Source: 630D-37 sp037478835 (GTDB lineage Bacteria > Chloroflexota > Anaerolineae > Anaerolineales > Villigracilaceae). From it: 64,000 nucleotides of DNA. This document shows positions 1-9,121 of the stretch, piece by piece. The notes beneath the pieces were generated by a model, which searched no databases, was not told where the DNA came from, and saw only the letters and a list, made by a program, of their open reading frames with translations. The DNA is taken from the NCBI GenBank assembly GCA_037478835.1, contig JBBFLV010000002.1, positions 248,001 through 312,000 of the forward strand, written 5' to 3'. The translations under genes and the position numbers were made by a program. Positions within the stretch are counted from its first letter, which is position 1. The number at the start of each line of letters is the position of its first letter.

Positions 1-2586
1 GGCCTGTTGTTCGTATTTGTGCTTCTCGTGGGCAGTGTCCAACCAAGTTACGCTTCGCCTAGTGCCCCCCGCGCCTCTCGTTCCATCACCGGCACGGCTC
101 AAACTCCAGTAGGTTTCGCCGTTTCTCAGCCTCTGAGCATGTTGGCGGAGAAGGTGAGCAAGGCGGAGCTTGCTCCGGAAGGCGATACCAATGGCCCTGT
201 TCGAGAATTCCGTGGTGGTCTGCCGATTCCACGTAGCGTTGTTCGCGAACAATCCTTCAACCTCCCCAATCGCACTGCCTCTCGCCCGAATGTAGAACCA
301 AAAGCAAAAGTACAAGATGAGCCCCCTGCTCCGGGGCTGGATGCTCAGTGGGCCGGCCTGAGCCAGGGCGTGAACCGCGTCTGGTACGGCTATGGCGTAT
401 ATCCGCCGGATACTCAGGGCGATGTCAGCGCCACCCACTATATTCAGGTGGTTAATATCCAGATGGCGATTTGGGATCTGATGCAAACCAATGCAGTAGG
501 CGGTCCTGTTACCCTTTTCGTCGGTCCGATCAATACCCTCTGGAAGGGTAGTGGCTTGACCGCATGTGAAGAGAGCGCCGACGGCGATCCCATTGTGTTA
601 TACGATGAATATGCGGATCGCTGGTTGGTCAGCCAATTCGCATTGCCCAATTTTCCAAGTGGGCCCTACTATGAATGTATTGCCATCTCCCAGACGGGCG
701 ATCCGATGGGCTCCTGGTACCTCTACCAGTACAGCTTCCCGGTGATGAACGACTATCCCAAGTTCGGCGTCTGGCACGATGGCTATTACATGAGCATCAA
801 CCAGTTTGCCCCTTCTGGGTCATCTCTTGTGTGGGCCGGGCAAGGTGTGGTCGTCTTTGACAAGGCTGCCATGCAAAGTGGGGATCCCACTGCTCGTATG
901 ATTTACATTGATACCTCCCAGAACTGCACCACTGGATATGAACCGGAATGTTTCCTGGGCGGCATGCTGCCGGCCGATGCAGATGGTACCACTCCGCCGA
1001 TCGGGCCTGAGATCTTCATGCAATTTGACGATGATGCTTGGGGTTACTCGCCCGACCAATTGCAACTGTGGACGCTGGTCCCGGATTGGGGTGCCGGTAC
1101 GGCTACTTTCTCCCATCTGATAGACCTTCCCACCGCTCCATTTGATTCTGAAGTATGCCCGGGCTACACTCGTAACTGTATTCCTCAGCAAGGCACGAGC
1201 CAGGGCTTGGATGCCATTTCCGATCGTCTGATGTATCGCCTGCACTATCGCAATTTCGGCTCTTACCAGGCGATGGTAGTGAACCATACCATTGATGTCG
1301 ATAACGCGCCTTCGACCGTCAAAGGTCGCGCCGGTGTGCGCTGGTATGAGCTGCGCGATACGGGCAGCGGTTGGGGAATTTACCAGCAGGGCAATGTGGA
1401 CTTCAATGACGGGAAGAACCGCTGGATGGCCTCCGCCGCATTGGACGATGTCGGCAATATCGCTATTGGCTACAGCGTTTCCAGCGACAGCATGTACCCT
1501 GGTATCTGGTACACTGTACATCTGGCATCCGATCCAATTGGCACCGTGCGCACCGAAAAGCCCCTGGTCAGTGCAGGAGGTGGTGCCCAGACCGGAACAG
1601 GCGCTCGCTGGGGCGATTACAGCATGATGAGCGTGTATCCGCAGGCAGCTGGTGGATGTGACTTCTTCTACACCACCGAATATCTGCGCGGCACGACCCC
1701 GGCTGAATGGTATACCTGGATCGGTGTTTTCCACAACCAGTCCTGCTACACCGGGGATCTCACTACGCCAGACACTACGATCAATTCGACTCCGGGGGCA
1801 ACCATTCACTCCCATAGTGCTACCTTCACGTTCAGCGGCAGTGATGACGTATCTGTTTCCGGCTTTGAATGCTCGCTGGATGGAAGCGCTTTCAGCACAT
1901 GCACGAGTCCTAAGACCTACACCGGCCTTTCCATTGGCAACCACCACTTTGAGGTGCGCGCCGTGGATTCCTCCGGCAACGTCGATCCCACCCCGGCCAC
2001 CTTTGATTTCACTGTGGACCTGACGGTGGCTACTTTCACCGGCACCGGTAGCTATGATGGCTTCATCATCGAATCTGGCGAGAATTCCGGCGTCGGTGGA
2101 AGCGCCAATGCCACAGCGGCCTATCTCAAGGTTGGTGACACGGCAGCCGACAAGCAAATACGCTCCATCTTGGATTTCAACACCGCCACCCTCCCCGATA
2201 ATGCAGTTGTGGTGGGCGTCTACCTGAAATTGAAGAAATACAACGTTTTAGGCACAGATCCTTTCACTACGCACGGGAATCTGTGGGTGGATGTCAACTC
2301 GCCGTTCTTCGGTGGCGGTCGTGGCCTGGCGTTGGCCGATTTTGCCGCAGCACCCGATGCCGCACAGGTTGGCTTCTTCAATGCCACGCCCGATGCCAGC
2401 AACTGGTATACGGCTGACATTGCCTCGGCTGCCGGCTACATCAATCGCACCGGCGCCACCCAGTTCCGCATCTACTTCAACCTGGATGACAACGACGACC
2501 TCGGCGCCGATCTCATCAACTTCTACAGTGGCAATGCGGTGCTGGCCAATCGCCCGGTGCTGATCATCGAATACTACGTGCCGTAG
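1..2586 (+). CDS. Secreted multidomain protein with Ig-like and DNRLRE-like C-terminal domains (5' end at or beyond window edge)
   Basis: The frame is open from base 1, and the first usable start in the window is a TTG at 7. The hydrophobic N-terminus ending in SYA-S resembles a signal peptide but lacks its basic n-region, so the true start is probably upstream. Residues about 100-600 form a large domain of the kind found in secreted bacterial proteins, with a PPDTQGDV segment and a DGDPIVLYDEYADRW segment; I cannot name an activity. Residues about 590-675 look like an Ig/HYR-type repeat (FTFSGSDD, CSLDG, DSSGN). The last 180 residues resemble the beta-sandwich DNRLRE/CBM96-type modules (IRSILDFN, RPVLIIEYY). 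It is likely secreted or surface-attached. A strong terminator follows 20 bases after the stop, so it ends its own transcript. The family assignment is by eye only. Confidence 0.8.
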   Translation, partial: GLLFVFVLLVGSVQPSYASPSAPRASRSITGTAQTPVGFAVSQPLSMLAEKVSKAELAPEGDTNGPVREFRGGLPIPRSVVREQSFNLPNRTASRPNVEPKAKVQDEPPAPGLDAQWAGLSQGVNRVWYGYGVYPPDTQGDVSATHYIQVVNIQMAIWDLMQTNAVGGPVTLFVGPINTLWKGSGLTACEESADGDPIVLYDEYADRWLVSQFALPNFPSGPYYECIAISQTGDPMGSWYLYQYSFPVMNDYPKFGVWHDGYYMSINQFAPSGSSLVWAGQGVVVFDKAAMQSGDPTARMIYIDTSQNCTTGYEPECFLGGMLPADADGTTPPIGPEIFMQFDDDAWGYSPDQLQLWTLVPDWGAGTATFSHLIDLPTAPFDSEVCPGYTRNCIPQQGTSQGLDAISDRLMYRLHYRNFGSYQAMVVNHTIDVDNAPSTVKGRAGVRWYELRDTGSGWGIYQQGNVDFNDGKNRWMASAALDDVGNIAIGYSVSSDSMYPGIWYTVHLASDPIGTVRTEKPLVSAGGGAQTGTGARWGDYSMMSVYPQAAGGCDFFYTTEYLRGTTPAEWYTWIGVFHNQSCYTGDLTTPDTTINSTPGATIHSHSATFTFSGSDDVSVSGFECSLDGSAFSTCTSPKTYTGLSIGNHHFEVRAVDSSGNVDPTPATFDFTVDLTVATFTGTGSYDGFIIESGENSGVGGSANATAAYLKVGDTAADKQIRSILDFNTATLPDNAVVVGVYLKLKKYNVLGTDPFTTHGNLWVDVNSPFFGGGRGLALADFAAAPDAAQVGFFNATPDASNWYTADIASAAGYINRTGATQFRIYFNLDDNDDLGADLINFYSGNAVLANRPVLIIEYYVP

Positions 2587-2605
2587 TCCTTACGCTTAGC
2601 AAGCG

Positions 2606-2636
2606 CGGGAGCCGGGATGCCCGGCTCCCGTTTTTT
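2606..2636 (+). terminator. Rho-independent terminator
   Basis: A perfect 11-bp stem (CGGGAGCCGGG / CCCGGCTCCCG) with a 3-nt loop is followed by six T. It lies just after the first gene and ends its transcript before the M28 gene promoter. Confidence 0.92.
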
Positions 2637-2688
2637 ATGTCCATTACCCTGTCTCGATCCAGGAGAGCATCCCATACCCTCCCCTGAA

Positions 2689-2697
2689 TGGTACAAT
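2689..2697 (+). promoter_or_regulatory. Extended -10 promoter, predicted leaderless
   Basis: TGGTACAAT fits an extended -10 (TGn + TACAAT). Only 6 nt separate it from the ATG at 2704, so initiation about 7 nt downstream would fall on or next to the start codon. There is no Shine-Dalgarno in between. Confidence 0.55.
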
Positions 2698-2703
2698 TCC
2701 CCC

Positions 2704-3591
2704 ATGTCCTGGTGGCACAAGGAATATCTTTTGCTCGCTCTGATCGCCTTGCTCCTGGTCGGAGGCTATCTCTGGAAACGTTCGCGGCAGGAAATGCCGC
2801 GTTTTGATGGGGCACGTGCCTTTGCCTATGTGGAACGGCAGGTTGCTTTGGGGCCGCGCACGCCCGGTTCGCAGGCTCAGGCTCAGGTCCTGGAATGGAT
2901 GCGGGAGGAACTGCGGCGCTACGGTTGGCAGGTAGAGCTCCAAGAGGGCAGTGTGCGTGGTCACGTGATCCGCAACTTGATCGCATTCCGTCAGCCTGAG
3001 CCGCCGCGTTGGCTGCTGGGTGCGCATTACGATTCCCGGCTCCTGGCCGATCGCGATCCCGATCCGACCCTTCGCACGCTTCCCGTGCCCGGTGCGAATG
3101 ACGGCGCTTCCGGCGTGGCCGTGTTGCTTGAGCTGGCGCGGGTGCTCCCCTCCGATCTATCCGTCTGGCTAGTCTTCTTCGATGCAGAGGATCAAGGACA
3201 TATCCCAGGATGGGAAGAATGGAGCCTGGGAGCACGCTATTTCGTGCAAACCATGCCATTCCGCCCGGAAGGCGTGATCATCGTGGATATGGTCGGGGAT
3301 GCCGATCTCGACCTGCCGATGGATGCCAACTCCGACCCTGCTTTGCGGGAAAGCATTTGGCAAGTTGCCGGAGAATTGGGTTATGGCGAAATCTTTCGAC
3401 CGCAGGTCGCCTATGCGGTGATCGACGATCACATTCCCTTTTTGGAAGCCGGCATACCGGCGGTGGATATTATTGACCTGAACTATGCTTTTTGGCATAC
3501 GACCCAGGATACACCCGATAAAGTTTCGCCTCGCAGCCTGGAAATTGTCGGCCAGACCCTGTTGATCTGGCTCACCCAACAGAAGCGTTAG
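2704..3591 (+). CDS. M28-family metallo-enzyme, glutaminyl-peptide cyclotransferase-like, membrane-anchored
   Basis: The product has 295 residues. The upstream in-frame extension to 2617 runs through the terminator, so I choose the ATG at 2704. Residues about 7-23 form one membrane anchor (LLLALIALLLVGGYLW), leaving the enzyme outside the cell. The zinc-site motifs follow the M28 order: GAHYDSR, then GANDGASGVAVLLELAR, then FFDAEDQG. The later WSLGARYF segment and the DDHIPFLEAGIPAVDIID segment are closer to glutaminyl cyclases (N-terminal Gln to pyroglutamate) than to aminopeptidases. A generic M28 aminopeptidase remains possible. It stands alone between a terminator and its own leaderless-type promoter. 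Confidence 0.82.
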   Translation: MSWWHKEYLLLALIALLLVGGYLWKRSRQEMPRFDGARAFAYVERQVALGPRTPGSQAQAQVLEWMREELRRYGWQVELQEGSVRGHVIRNLIAFRQPEPPRWLLGAHYDSRLLADRDPDPTLRTLPVPGANDGASGVAVLLELARVLPSDLSVWLVFFDAEDQGHIPGWEEWSLGARYFVQTMPFRPEGVIIVDMVGDADLDLPMDANSDPALRESIWQVAGELGYGEIFRPQVAYAVIDDHIPFLEAGIPAVDIIDLNYAFWHTTQDTPDKVSPRSLEIVGQTLLIWLTQQKR

Positions 3592-3611
3592 GTTTCACTT
3601 TTGACGATTGC

Positions 3612-3620
3612 TGGTAAAAT
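3612..3620 (+). promoter_or_regulatory. Extended -10 promoter, predicted leaderless
   Basis: TGGTAAAAT lies 8 nt before the ATG at 3629, with no ribosome-binding site between. The same word precedes the gene at 58714. Confidence 0.55.
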
Positions 3621-3628
3621 TAACACAG

Positions 3629-4852
3629 ATGACCACCTTGGATTTCCTTCGCCGACTGCGACCCTTGTGGGTGCAACGAATTGCCAATCTCACCGCACGT
3701 GGCGCTACCGTGCGGGAGACTTTTATCCAGGAGTTGGAGCGCTTCTTTAACCTGTTGGAACAGGCAATCGAGAGCGGGGATCCGGCCTGGATGGACGGTG
3801 TGCTCTATGACTGGGCCAGCTCGCCACCCAGTGCGGCGGTGAGCGAAAAACGTTACGTTCTCCCGCTCTTGCTAAATCAGATGCTCCAAACGCTTGTCGA
3901 CCTGGCGCGGGAGACCTTAAAAGAGAGGGAGGCCTTGGATGTGCTGACGGTGGCTTTGCCGATCTTCACCTACAGTATTGAAAAAGCCACCCGTTTTGAA
4001 ATGGAGACCCGCCTGAACCGGGCGATGAAGGAATTGAGCGCCGTGCAGGAAGAGTTGGAACGCCTCGAACGCAGCAAATCGAACTTCATCTCGGTTGCCG
4101 CCCATGAGCTCAAGACGCCTCTAACCCTGATCGAAGGCTACACGGCGATGCTGCGCGATACGGTGGAAAATCTCACACCGCAGGCGACTCATTTCCTGGA
4201 AGGCATTTATAGTGGCATTCGTCGCCTGCGTCAGATCGTGGATGATATGATCGATGTTTCGCTGATTGACAACAACATGCTCAAGCTCAACCTGCAGCCG
4301 GTGCAGCTGAAAACCCTGTTCGGATTGCTCAAAGCTGAGCTCGATGCCACCTTCGCGGAGCGGAAGCAAACCTTCGAGATTCGTCCATTCGACGGGTTGA
4401 ACGAATGGCTGCTTGGCGATCCGGAACGTCTCTATCAGGCCTTCCGTAATGTGCTGCTAAACGCCATCAAATATACGCCAGATGGTGGGAAGATCACCGT
4501 AGACGGACGCTTGCTACCCGGCTTTGTGGAAGTTACGATCGCCGATACGGGCATTGGCATTGCACCGGAAGATCAAATGCTCATTTTTGAAAAATTCACG
4601 GCCCTGGGTTCTGCTCAGTTACATTCCAGTGGCAAAACCAAATTCAAAGGGGGAGGTCCCGGCCTGGGATTGCCGATCACCCGCGGGATCGTCGAAGCCC
4701 ATGGTGGCACGATCTGGGTCGTCTCCGATGGTTATGACGAAGAAAAATGTCCCGGTGCTACGTTTCACATCCTGCTCCCGCTTCAGGCAGAATCCGCAGA
4801 ACCCAAAATGGCCAAGCTGCTCAAATCACAAAGCGAGCAGGGGAAGAATTGA
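3629..4852 (+). CDS. Soluble sensor histidine kinase
   Basis: The product has 407 residues. I prefer the ATG at 3629 over the TTG at 3608 because the promoter-like box lies between them. There is no membrane segment or signal peptide. Residues about 1-130 are an all-helical sensor region of the RsbRD/sensor-N type. A short coiled coil (about 130-155) leads into the HisKA box SVAAHELKTPLTLIEGY with the phospho-His. The HATPase domain shows the N-box RNVLLNAIKYTPDGG, G1 DTGIGIAPED and G2 GPGLGLPI. No response regulator is adjacent, so it is an orphan kinase here. Its C-terminus closely resembles that of the kinase at the right edge of the window (GYDE, then PGATFHILLPL), which suggests one lineage-specific kinase family. 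hflX follows after 9 nt. Confidence 0.9.
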   Translation: MTTLDFLRRLRPLWVQRIANLTARGATVRETFIQELERFFNLLEQAIESGDPAWMDGVLYDWASSPPSAAVSEKRYVLPLLLNQMLQTLVDLARETLKEREALDVLTVALPIFTYSIEKATRFEMETRLNRAMKELSAVQEELERLERSKSNFISVAAHELKTPLTLIEGYTAMLRDTVENLTPQATHFLEGIYSGIRRLRQIVDDMIDVSLIDNNMLKLNLQPVQLKTLFGLLKAELDATFAERKQTFEIRPFDGLNEWLLGDPERLYQAFRNVLLNAIKYTPDGGKITVDGRLLPGFVEVTIADTGIGIAPEDQMLIFEKFTALGSAQLHSSGKTKFKGGGPGLGLPITRGIVEAHGGTIWVVSDGYDEEKCPGATFHILLPLQAESAEPKMAKLLKSQSEQGKN

Positions 4853-4861
4853 CTTTTTCGC

Positions 4862-6199
4862 ATGAGTCCTCGTTCTCTCTATTCCACAACATTTCCTCGT
4901 GAACGTGCTTTCCTGGTGGGGGTGGAAATTCGCGGTGAACCATCCTTGCTTCCTCTTCAGGATTCCCTCACCGAGCTTGCCTTGCTGGCGGAGACGGCCG
5001 GTTTGGATGTGGTCGGACAGATCACCCAGAGGTTGGATCATCCGCACGTTGAAACGTACATCGGTCCCGGCAAGCTGGAGGAGCTGAAGGCGCTGGTGGA
5101 AGAAGTGCAGGCGCAGGTGGTAGTCTTCGATAACGAGCTCAGCCCGCGTCACCTACGTGAGCTGGAAAAAGCGCTGGGCGAAAACGTGCGCATCCTCGAC
5201 CGCACCGCGCTGATCCTGGATATTTTTGCCCAACATGCCCATACCCGCGAAGGGATTCTGCAGGTCAAACTGGCGCAATACGAGTATTACCTGCCACGCC
5301 TCACACGGCGCTGGACGCACCTGGCCCGTCAGGCGGGTGGAGCGGCTGGCCGTGGCGGGATCGGCGGTGTGGGGTTGCGCGGCCCCGGCGAAACGCAGCT
5401 CGAAGTGGATCGCCGCACCATTCGCCGTGAGATCGCCCATCTCAAACGGGAACTGGAGGGGGTGCGCGCCCATCGTATGCGTTATCGTGCCCAACGGCGG
5501 CGGGCGCGCATTCCGGTGGTCGCTTTGGCCGGCTATACCAACGCCGGGAAATCCACCTTGCTCAACCGCCTGGCCGATGCCGAAGTCTATGTCGCCGATC
5601 AGCTTTTTGCCACCCTCGACCCCACCACGCGCCGCGTGGAATTGCCCGGCGGCTACCTTGTCCTTTTCACCGATACCGTCGGTTTCATCCAGAAATTGCC
5701 TGCCACGTTGGTCGCCGCTTTCCGCGCTACCCTGGAAGAGATCGCCGAAGCCGATCTGATCCTGCACGTGGTGGATATTTCCCATCCGAACGCACTCGCT
5801 CAGTATCAGGCGGTGCAGCAAACGCTCCAGGAGATCGGTGCCGGTCACATTCCGGTGATCACCGCGCTCAACAAGATCGATCGTCTCGGCCAATCGCCAC
5901 AGGCGGTGCAGGATAAACTCCAAGAATATCCCAGCGCCATTGGTATTTCCGCACTCAAAGGATGGGGCATCGAAACCCTGTTACAACGCGTGCAAGAAAT
6001 GCTCTTCGAGACGATGACCCCGATCTGTGTGCGTTTGCCTTACCAGCAGGGAGCCCTGATCTCGCTTTTCCACGAAATGGGGCAGGTGGAGCGCATCGAA
6101 CACGAACGCGGCGGTGTGCTCATCCATGGGCGGTTGCCGGGTCGCTTGCTGGCACGCTTTGCTCCTTGGAAAGTAGAGCCAACTCTGGAAGAGAGGTAA
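4862..6199 (+). CDS. hflX: GTPase HflX
   Basis: The product has 445 residues, within the usual HflX range. The N-terminal HflX domain contains the glycine-rich linker (GGAAGRGGIGGVGLRGPGE), followed by a coiled coil and the GTPase core: G1 GYTNAGKSTLLNRL, G3 DTVGFIQKLP, G4 ALNKID. The C-terminal extension resembles Fe-S/ribosome-binding HflX tails. HflX binds 50S subunits and splits stalled ribosomes under heat or antibiotic stress. The gene lies 9 nt after the histidine kinase and 4 nt before a small membrane protein, so co-transcription is likely. There is no clear Shine-Dalgarno in front of this ATG. Confidence 0.96.
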   Translation: MSPRSLYSTTFPRERAFLVGVEIRGEPSLLPLQDSLTELALLAETAGLDVVGQITQRLDHPHVETYIGPGKLEELKALVEEVQAQVVVFDNELSPRHLRELEKALGENVRILDRTALILDIFAQHAHTREGILQVKLAQYEYYLPRLTRRWTHLARQAGGAAGRGGIGGVGLRGPGETQLEVDRRTIRREIAHLKRELEGVRAHRMRYRAQRRRARIPVVALAGYTNAGKSTLLNRLADAEVYVADQLFATLDPTTRRVELPGGYLVLFTDTVGFIQKLPATLVAAFRATLEEIAEADLILHVVDISHPNALAQYQAVQQTLQEIGAGHIPVITALNKIDRLGQSPQAVQDKLQEYPSAIGISALKGWGIETLLQRVQEMLFETMTPICVRLPYQQGALISLFHEMGQVERIEHERGGVLIHGRLPGRLLARFAPWKVEPTLEER

Positions 6200-6203
6200 T
6201 CCT

Positions 6204-6416
6204 ATGTTGAATTGGATCTCCAAGCAGCTGGACCGGCTTGCGGAATACCTTGCCCATCGGAAGGGATTATTGCCGCTGATCGGTATGGGGCTGATTTTTC
6301 TCAATCTGATCTTGCAATTCATCCCCGCCGTGGGCTGGCTGGCTACAAGCAACCTCTTTCTTCATATAGGGATTCTGATCGCCCTCTTCGGCATCCTGCT
6401 GGCCTGGGCGTTATAA
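6204..6416 (+). CDS. Small two-span membrane protein, unknown function
   Basis: The product has 70 residues. It begins 4 nt after hflX, and the hflX 3' end provides a GAGAGG Shine-Dalgarno. A basic amphipathic start (WISKQLDRLAEYLAHRKG) is followed by two hydrophobic helices at about 22-43 and 47-68. I do not recognise the family. Position and ribosome-binding site support a real gene translated with hflX; the sulfotransferase begins 8 nt later. Confidence 0.65.
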   Translation: MLNWISKQLDRLAEYLAHRKGLLPLIGMGLIFLNLILQFIPAVGWLATSNLFLHIGILIALFGILLAWAL

Positions 6417-6424
6417 CCGATCCT

Positions 6425-7243
6425 ATGCCGCTTCCCCATTTCCTGATCATCGGATCCCAGAAGGCCGGAACAACGACCCTGTACCACGTGCTGCGGCAGC
6501 ACCCGCAGCTTTATCTTCCTCCGCGCAAAGAGCTCAATTTTTTCTTCCATGAGGATCTCTACCGTCGCGGCTCGGCATACTACGAGCGCTTCTTCGATGG
6601 AGCGGCACCGGGTCAGCTCTGTGGCGAAGCTTCCCCCGGCTATATCTGCCATCCACAGGCCGCCGAGCGCATTTTCCGTTTGCTGCCGAATGTCAAATTA
6701 ATCCTGACCGTGCGCGAGCCGATTGCGCGCGCCTATTCTCAATACTGGGATAATCGCCGCCATCTCTCAGAGTGGCGCACTTTTGAGGAAATGGTGGAAC
6801 ACTATCTGGATGACACGTATCAGCCCGGAAAACCGGGATATTTCAGCCGTGGCGTGTACATTCGCTATATCCAGCGTTACCTGGAATTTTTCCCGCCCGA
6901 ACAGCTTCTGGTCCTTGTCTTCGAGGACCTGCGCGCCGATCCGCGCGCCTTTTACCGCCGCATTTTTGAATTTCTCGGCGTGGATACAGGTTTCGATCCT
7001 CTTCCCTACCATCGGGCCTATAACCCGGCCAGCGTCTGGCGAAATCCGTTCTACCGTTTTCTCCTCTACCATCCATCCTGGACGCGCGGAATTCCGCCGG
7101 CTGCACGAAGGTTATTCTTCTGGGGCGCGCAAGAGCCCTTTTCCTATCCCCCCATTGCCGCGACTATCCGAGAGCGCTTAGAAGCGTTTTACGCCCCTTG
7201 GAACGAACGCCTCTTCGCCTTTTTGAATCGCCGTCCGTGGTGA
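6425..7243 (+). CDS. Sulfotransferase (PAPS-dependent)
   Basis: The product has 272 residues. The frame extends upstream to 6212, but that part overlaps the small membrane protein; the ATG at 6425 gives the canonical start, with the PAPS 5'-phosphosulfate loop GSQKAGTTTLY right after the first strand (residues about 9-20). The 3'-phosphate site is REPIARAYSQYW at about residue 98. The later FEDLRADPRAFYRRIFEFLGV segment is typical of heparan-sulfate/NodH-like sulfotransferases. The substrate is probably a surface glycan or lipid but cannot be read from the sequence. It ends the hflX transcription unit, immediately convergent with the ABC transporter genes. Confidence 0.9.
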   Translation: MPLPHFLIIGSQKAGTTTLYHVLRQHPQLYLPPRKELNFFFHEDLYRRGSAYYERFFDGAAPGQLCGEASPGYICHPQAAERIFRLLPNVKLILTVREPIARAYSQYWDNRRHLSEWRTFEEMVEHYLDDTYQPGKPGYFSRGVYIRYIQRYLEFFPPEQLLVLVFEDLRADPRAFYRRIFEFLGVDTGFDPLPYHRAYNPASVWRNPFYRFLLYHPSWTRGIPPAARRLFFWGAQEPFSYPPIAATIRERLEAFYAPWNERLFAFLNRRPW

Positions 7244-8299
7244 TCAGATCAACCAGCAGGCGTGGATGGGGAAATGGAGCGCCACTTTCTCGCCGACGCG
7301 AGGGGGAATGAAGCTGCGCTCGTTGAATTGGTCCACCGAGATCAGGATTCCCTCTCCCAGATTCACCCGCAAACGGATAATCGCTCCCAGGAAGATTACC
7401 GCTTCGACCACGCCGTGGAGCACATTCGCCCCTTCGGCTGCACCCAGGCGAATCTCCTCCGGGCGGATGGCCAGGCGTGGCCGTTCCATGCCGGGGTGAT
7501 AGGCATCGGTGGGGGCAAAACGCACCTCCTGGCCGGCCACACGGCAAGTATGAGCGCCCAGATCGAGCGCAGTCACCGGCAACAAGTTGAGCTGACCGAC
7601 AAAAGAAGCCACAAACTCGGTTTTGGGATAGTTATAGATTTCAAACGGTGTGCCGACCTGCTCAATTCGTCCCTGATTCATCACCACCACCCGATCGGAG
7701 AGCGAGAGTGCCTCCTCCTGATCATGGGTGACATAGATGGTGGTGATCCCTAATGCCTGCTGAATGCGCCGAATTTCCTGGCGCAATTCCAGGCGAATCT
7801 TGGCATCCAGTGCTGAAAGGGGTTCATCGAGCAAAAGCAAGCGTGGGCGAATGGCCAAAGCACGCGCCAGTGCCACCCGTTGCTGTTGCCCACCCGAAAG
7901 TTGATAAGGGTAACGGTCGGCGTAGGCTTCCAAGTGGATCAGGGAAAGCATCTCACGCACTCGATCTTCGATCTGCTGTCGTTCCATTTTTCGTACCTGC
8001 AGACCGAAACCGATGTTCTGTGCCACGGTCAGGTTCGGGAAAAGCGCATAAGCCTGGAAGACCATGCCGATATTCCGCCGATTCGCCGGTTGGAAGGTGA
8101 TCTCCTCGTTTTCCACCCAGATGTGACCGCTGGAGGGTAGCTCAAAACCGGCGATCATGCGCAGGGTTGTCGTCTTACCGCAGCCGCTGGGGCCGAGGAA
8201 AGAAACGAACTCCCCTTTTTCGACTTCCAGATTAAAGTCAATAACTGCTTGGGTGTTGCCGAAGGTTTTGCTGATGTTCTGCAAAGTCAGGAAGGCCAT
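7244..8299 (-). CDS. ABC importer ATP-binding protein (PotA/FbpC-type, with TOBE domain)
   Basis: The product has 351 residues. It shows Walker A GPSGCGKTTTLRM, Q-loop VFQAYALFPN, signature LSGGQQQRVALARAL, Walker B LLLLDEPLSALD and the switch His in TIYVTHDQEEA. The C-terminal 110 residues form a TOBE-type regulatory domain (RLAIRPEEIRL). This architecture is shared by polyamine, ferric iron, thiamine, phosphonate and sugar importers, so the substrate stays open. It is last in a four-gene operon read from binding protein to ATPase and follows the second permease by 21 nt. Confidence 0.93.
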   Translation of the reverse strand: MAFLTLQNISKTFGNTQAVIDFNLEVEKGEFVSFLGPSGCGKTTTLRMIAGFELPSSGHIWVENEEITFQPANRRNIGMVFQAYALFPNLTVAQNIGFGLQVRKMERQQIEDRVREMLSLIHLEAYADRYPYQLSGGQQQRVALARALAIRPRLLLLDEPLSALDAKIRLELRQEIRRIQQALGITTIYVTHDQEEALSLSDRVVVMNQGRIEQVGTPFEIYNYPKTEFVASFVGQLNLLPVTALDLGAHTCRVAGQEVRFAPTDAYHPGMERPRLAIRPEEIRLGAAEGANVLHGVVEAVIFLGAIIRLRVNLGEGILISVDQFNERSFIPPRVGEKVALHFPIHACWLI

Positions 8300-8320
8300 A
8301 ATCGTTCCTGCGAAATGGGA

Positions 8321-9121
8321 TCAGTGGGCACCGGCTACGGTGGCTTCGGCGCGTCCACGGCTGAAGAGCTGGATTAGACCCATGAAGGCCCAGGTCAGGG
8401 CAAAGCTAATGATCGCCAGCGAAGAGGACTCGTAGGTCTTGTTCTGCCCGACGAGCGACATATAAGGGCCGAAGGCCTTGATCCCTACCAAGAAGCTGGC
8501 GATGGTAAATTCGCCCATCACCGTGGCCAGAGTGAGAAACGCCGCGCTGATCATGGAGACACGCAAATTCGGAATAATCACTCGGAACAGGATGGTCGGC
8601 CAGCCGGCCCCCAGGCTCTGAGCCGCTTCGGTGAGCGTGCGCACGTCGATCGCTGCTAGACCGGTATCAATGGCACGGTACATATACGGAAGTGCCAAGA
8701 CGATATAGGCTCCAACCAGGAGCGCGTTGGTCCCGGTGTATGTATTGGTCAGAAAGAAGGGAGCGCCGCTGAACACGCGGATCAGACCAAATACCAGCAC
8801 GATCGCCGGCACGACAAACGACAACATGGAGACGAACTCGGTTACCACGCGCAATTGTGGCAGACGCAACCGTATCCAGTAAGCTGTTGGGACGATCAAT
8901 ACCAGCCCGGCGATGATGGTGATGAACCCGATCTGCAGCGAAAAAGCGAACGTGCTCCAGAATTTCGGGTCTTGGAAGACCCGCTCATAGGCCAGAAAGC
9001 TCAGGGTATCCTTCTTTGCTCGCAGGGAGAAGAGAAAAGTTGCCAGCAACGGTAACAAAAAGTACAGCCATCCCAATATCATCCAAAACCAGGACCAGAG
9101 CAAGCTGAGACGGCGGTTCAT
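8321..9121 (-). CDS. ABC importer permease (second subunit)
   Basis: The product has 266 residues from the ATG at 9121, which overlaps the preceding stop as ATGA; an ATG at 9133 would add four residues. About six membrane helices are visible. The EAA loop lies near residues 168-187 (LTEAAQSLGAGWPTILFRVIIPNLR), which docks onto the ATPase. It belongs to the binding-protein-dependent transport family (BPD_transp_1), PotC/FbpB type. Its neighbours are the other permease, the ATPase and the binding protein. Confidence 0.92.
   Translation of the reverse strand: MNRRLSLLWSWFWMILGWLYFLLPLLATFLFSLRAKKDTLSFLAYERVFQDPKFWSTFAFSLQIGFITIIAGLVLIVPTAYWIRLRLPQLRVVTEFVSMLSFVVPAIVLVFGLIRVFSGAPFFLTNTYTGTNALLVGAYIVLALPYMYRAIDTGLAAIDVRTLTEAAQSLGAGWPTILFRVIIPNLRVSMISAAFLTLATVMGEFTIASFLVGIKAFGPYMSLVGQNKTYESSSLAIISFALTWAFMGLIQLFSRGRAEATVAGAH

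Noticed and set aside
820..2157. 445-codon open frame antisense to the first gene
   Set aside because: It is a shadow of the GC-rich coding strand: the amino acid make-up is unlike a folded protein, there is no ribosome-binding site, and the sense gene has clear domains.
7181..7260. Terminator between the convergent sulfotransferase and ABC ATPase genes
   Set aside because: The stops are adjacent, and only the tiny TGATCAGATCA symmetry is present; no stem with a T-tract.
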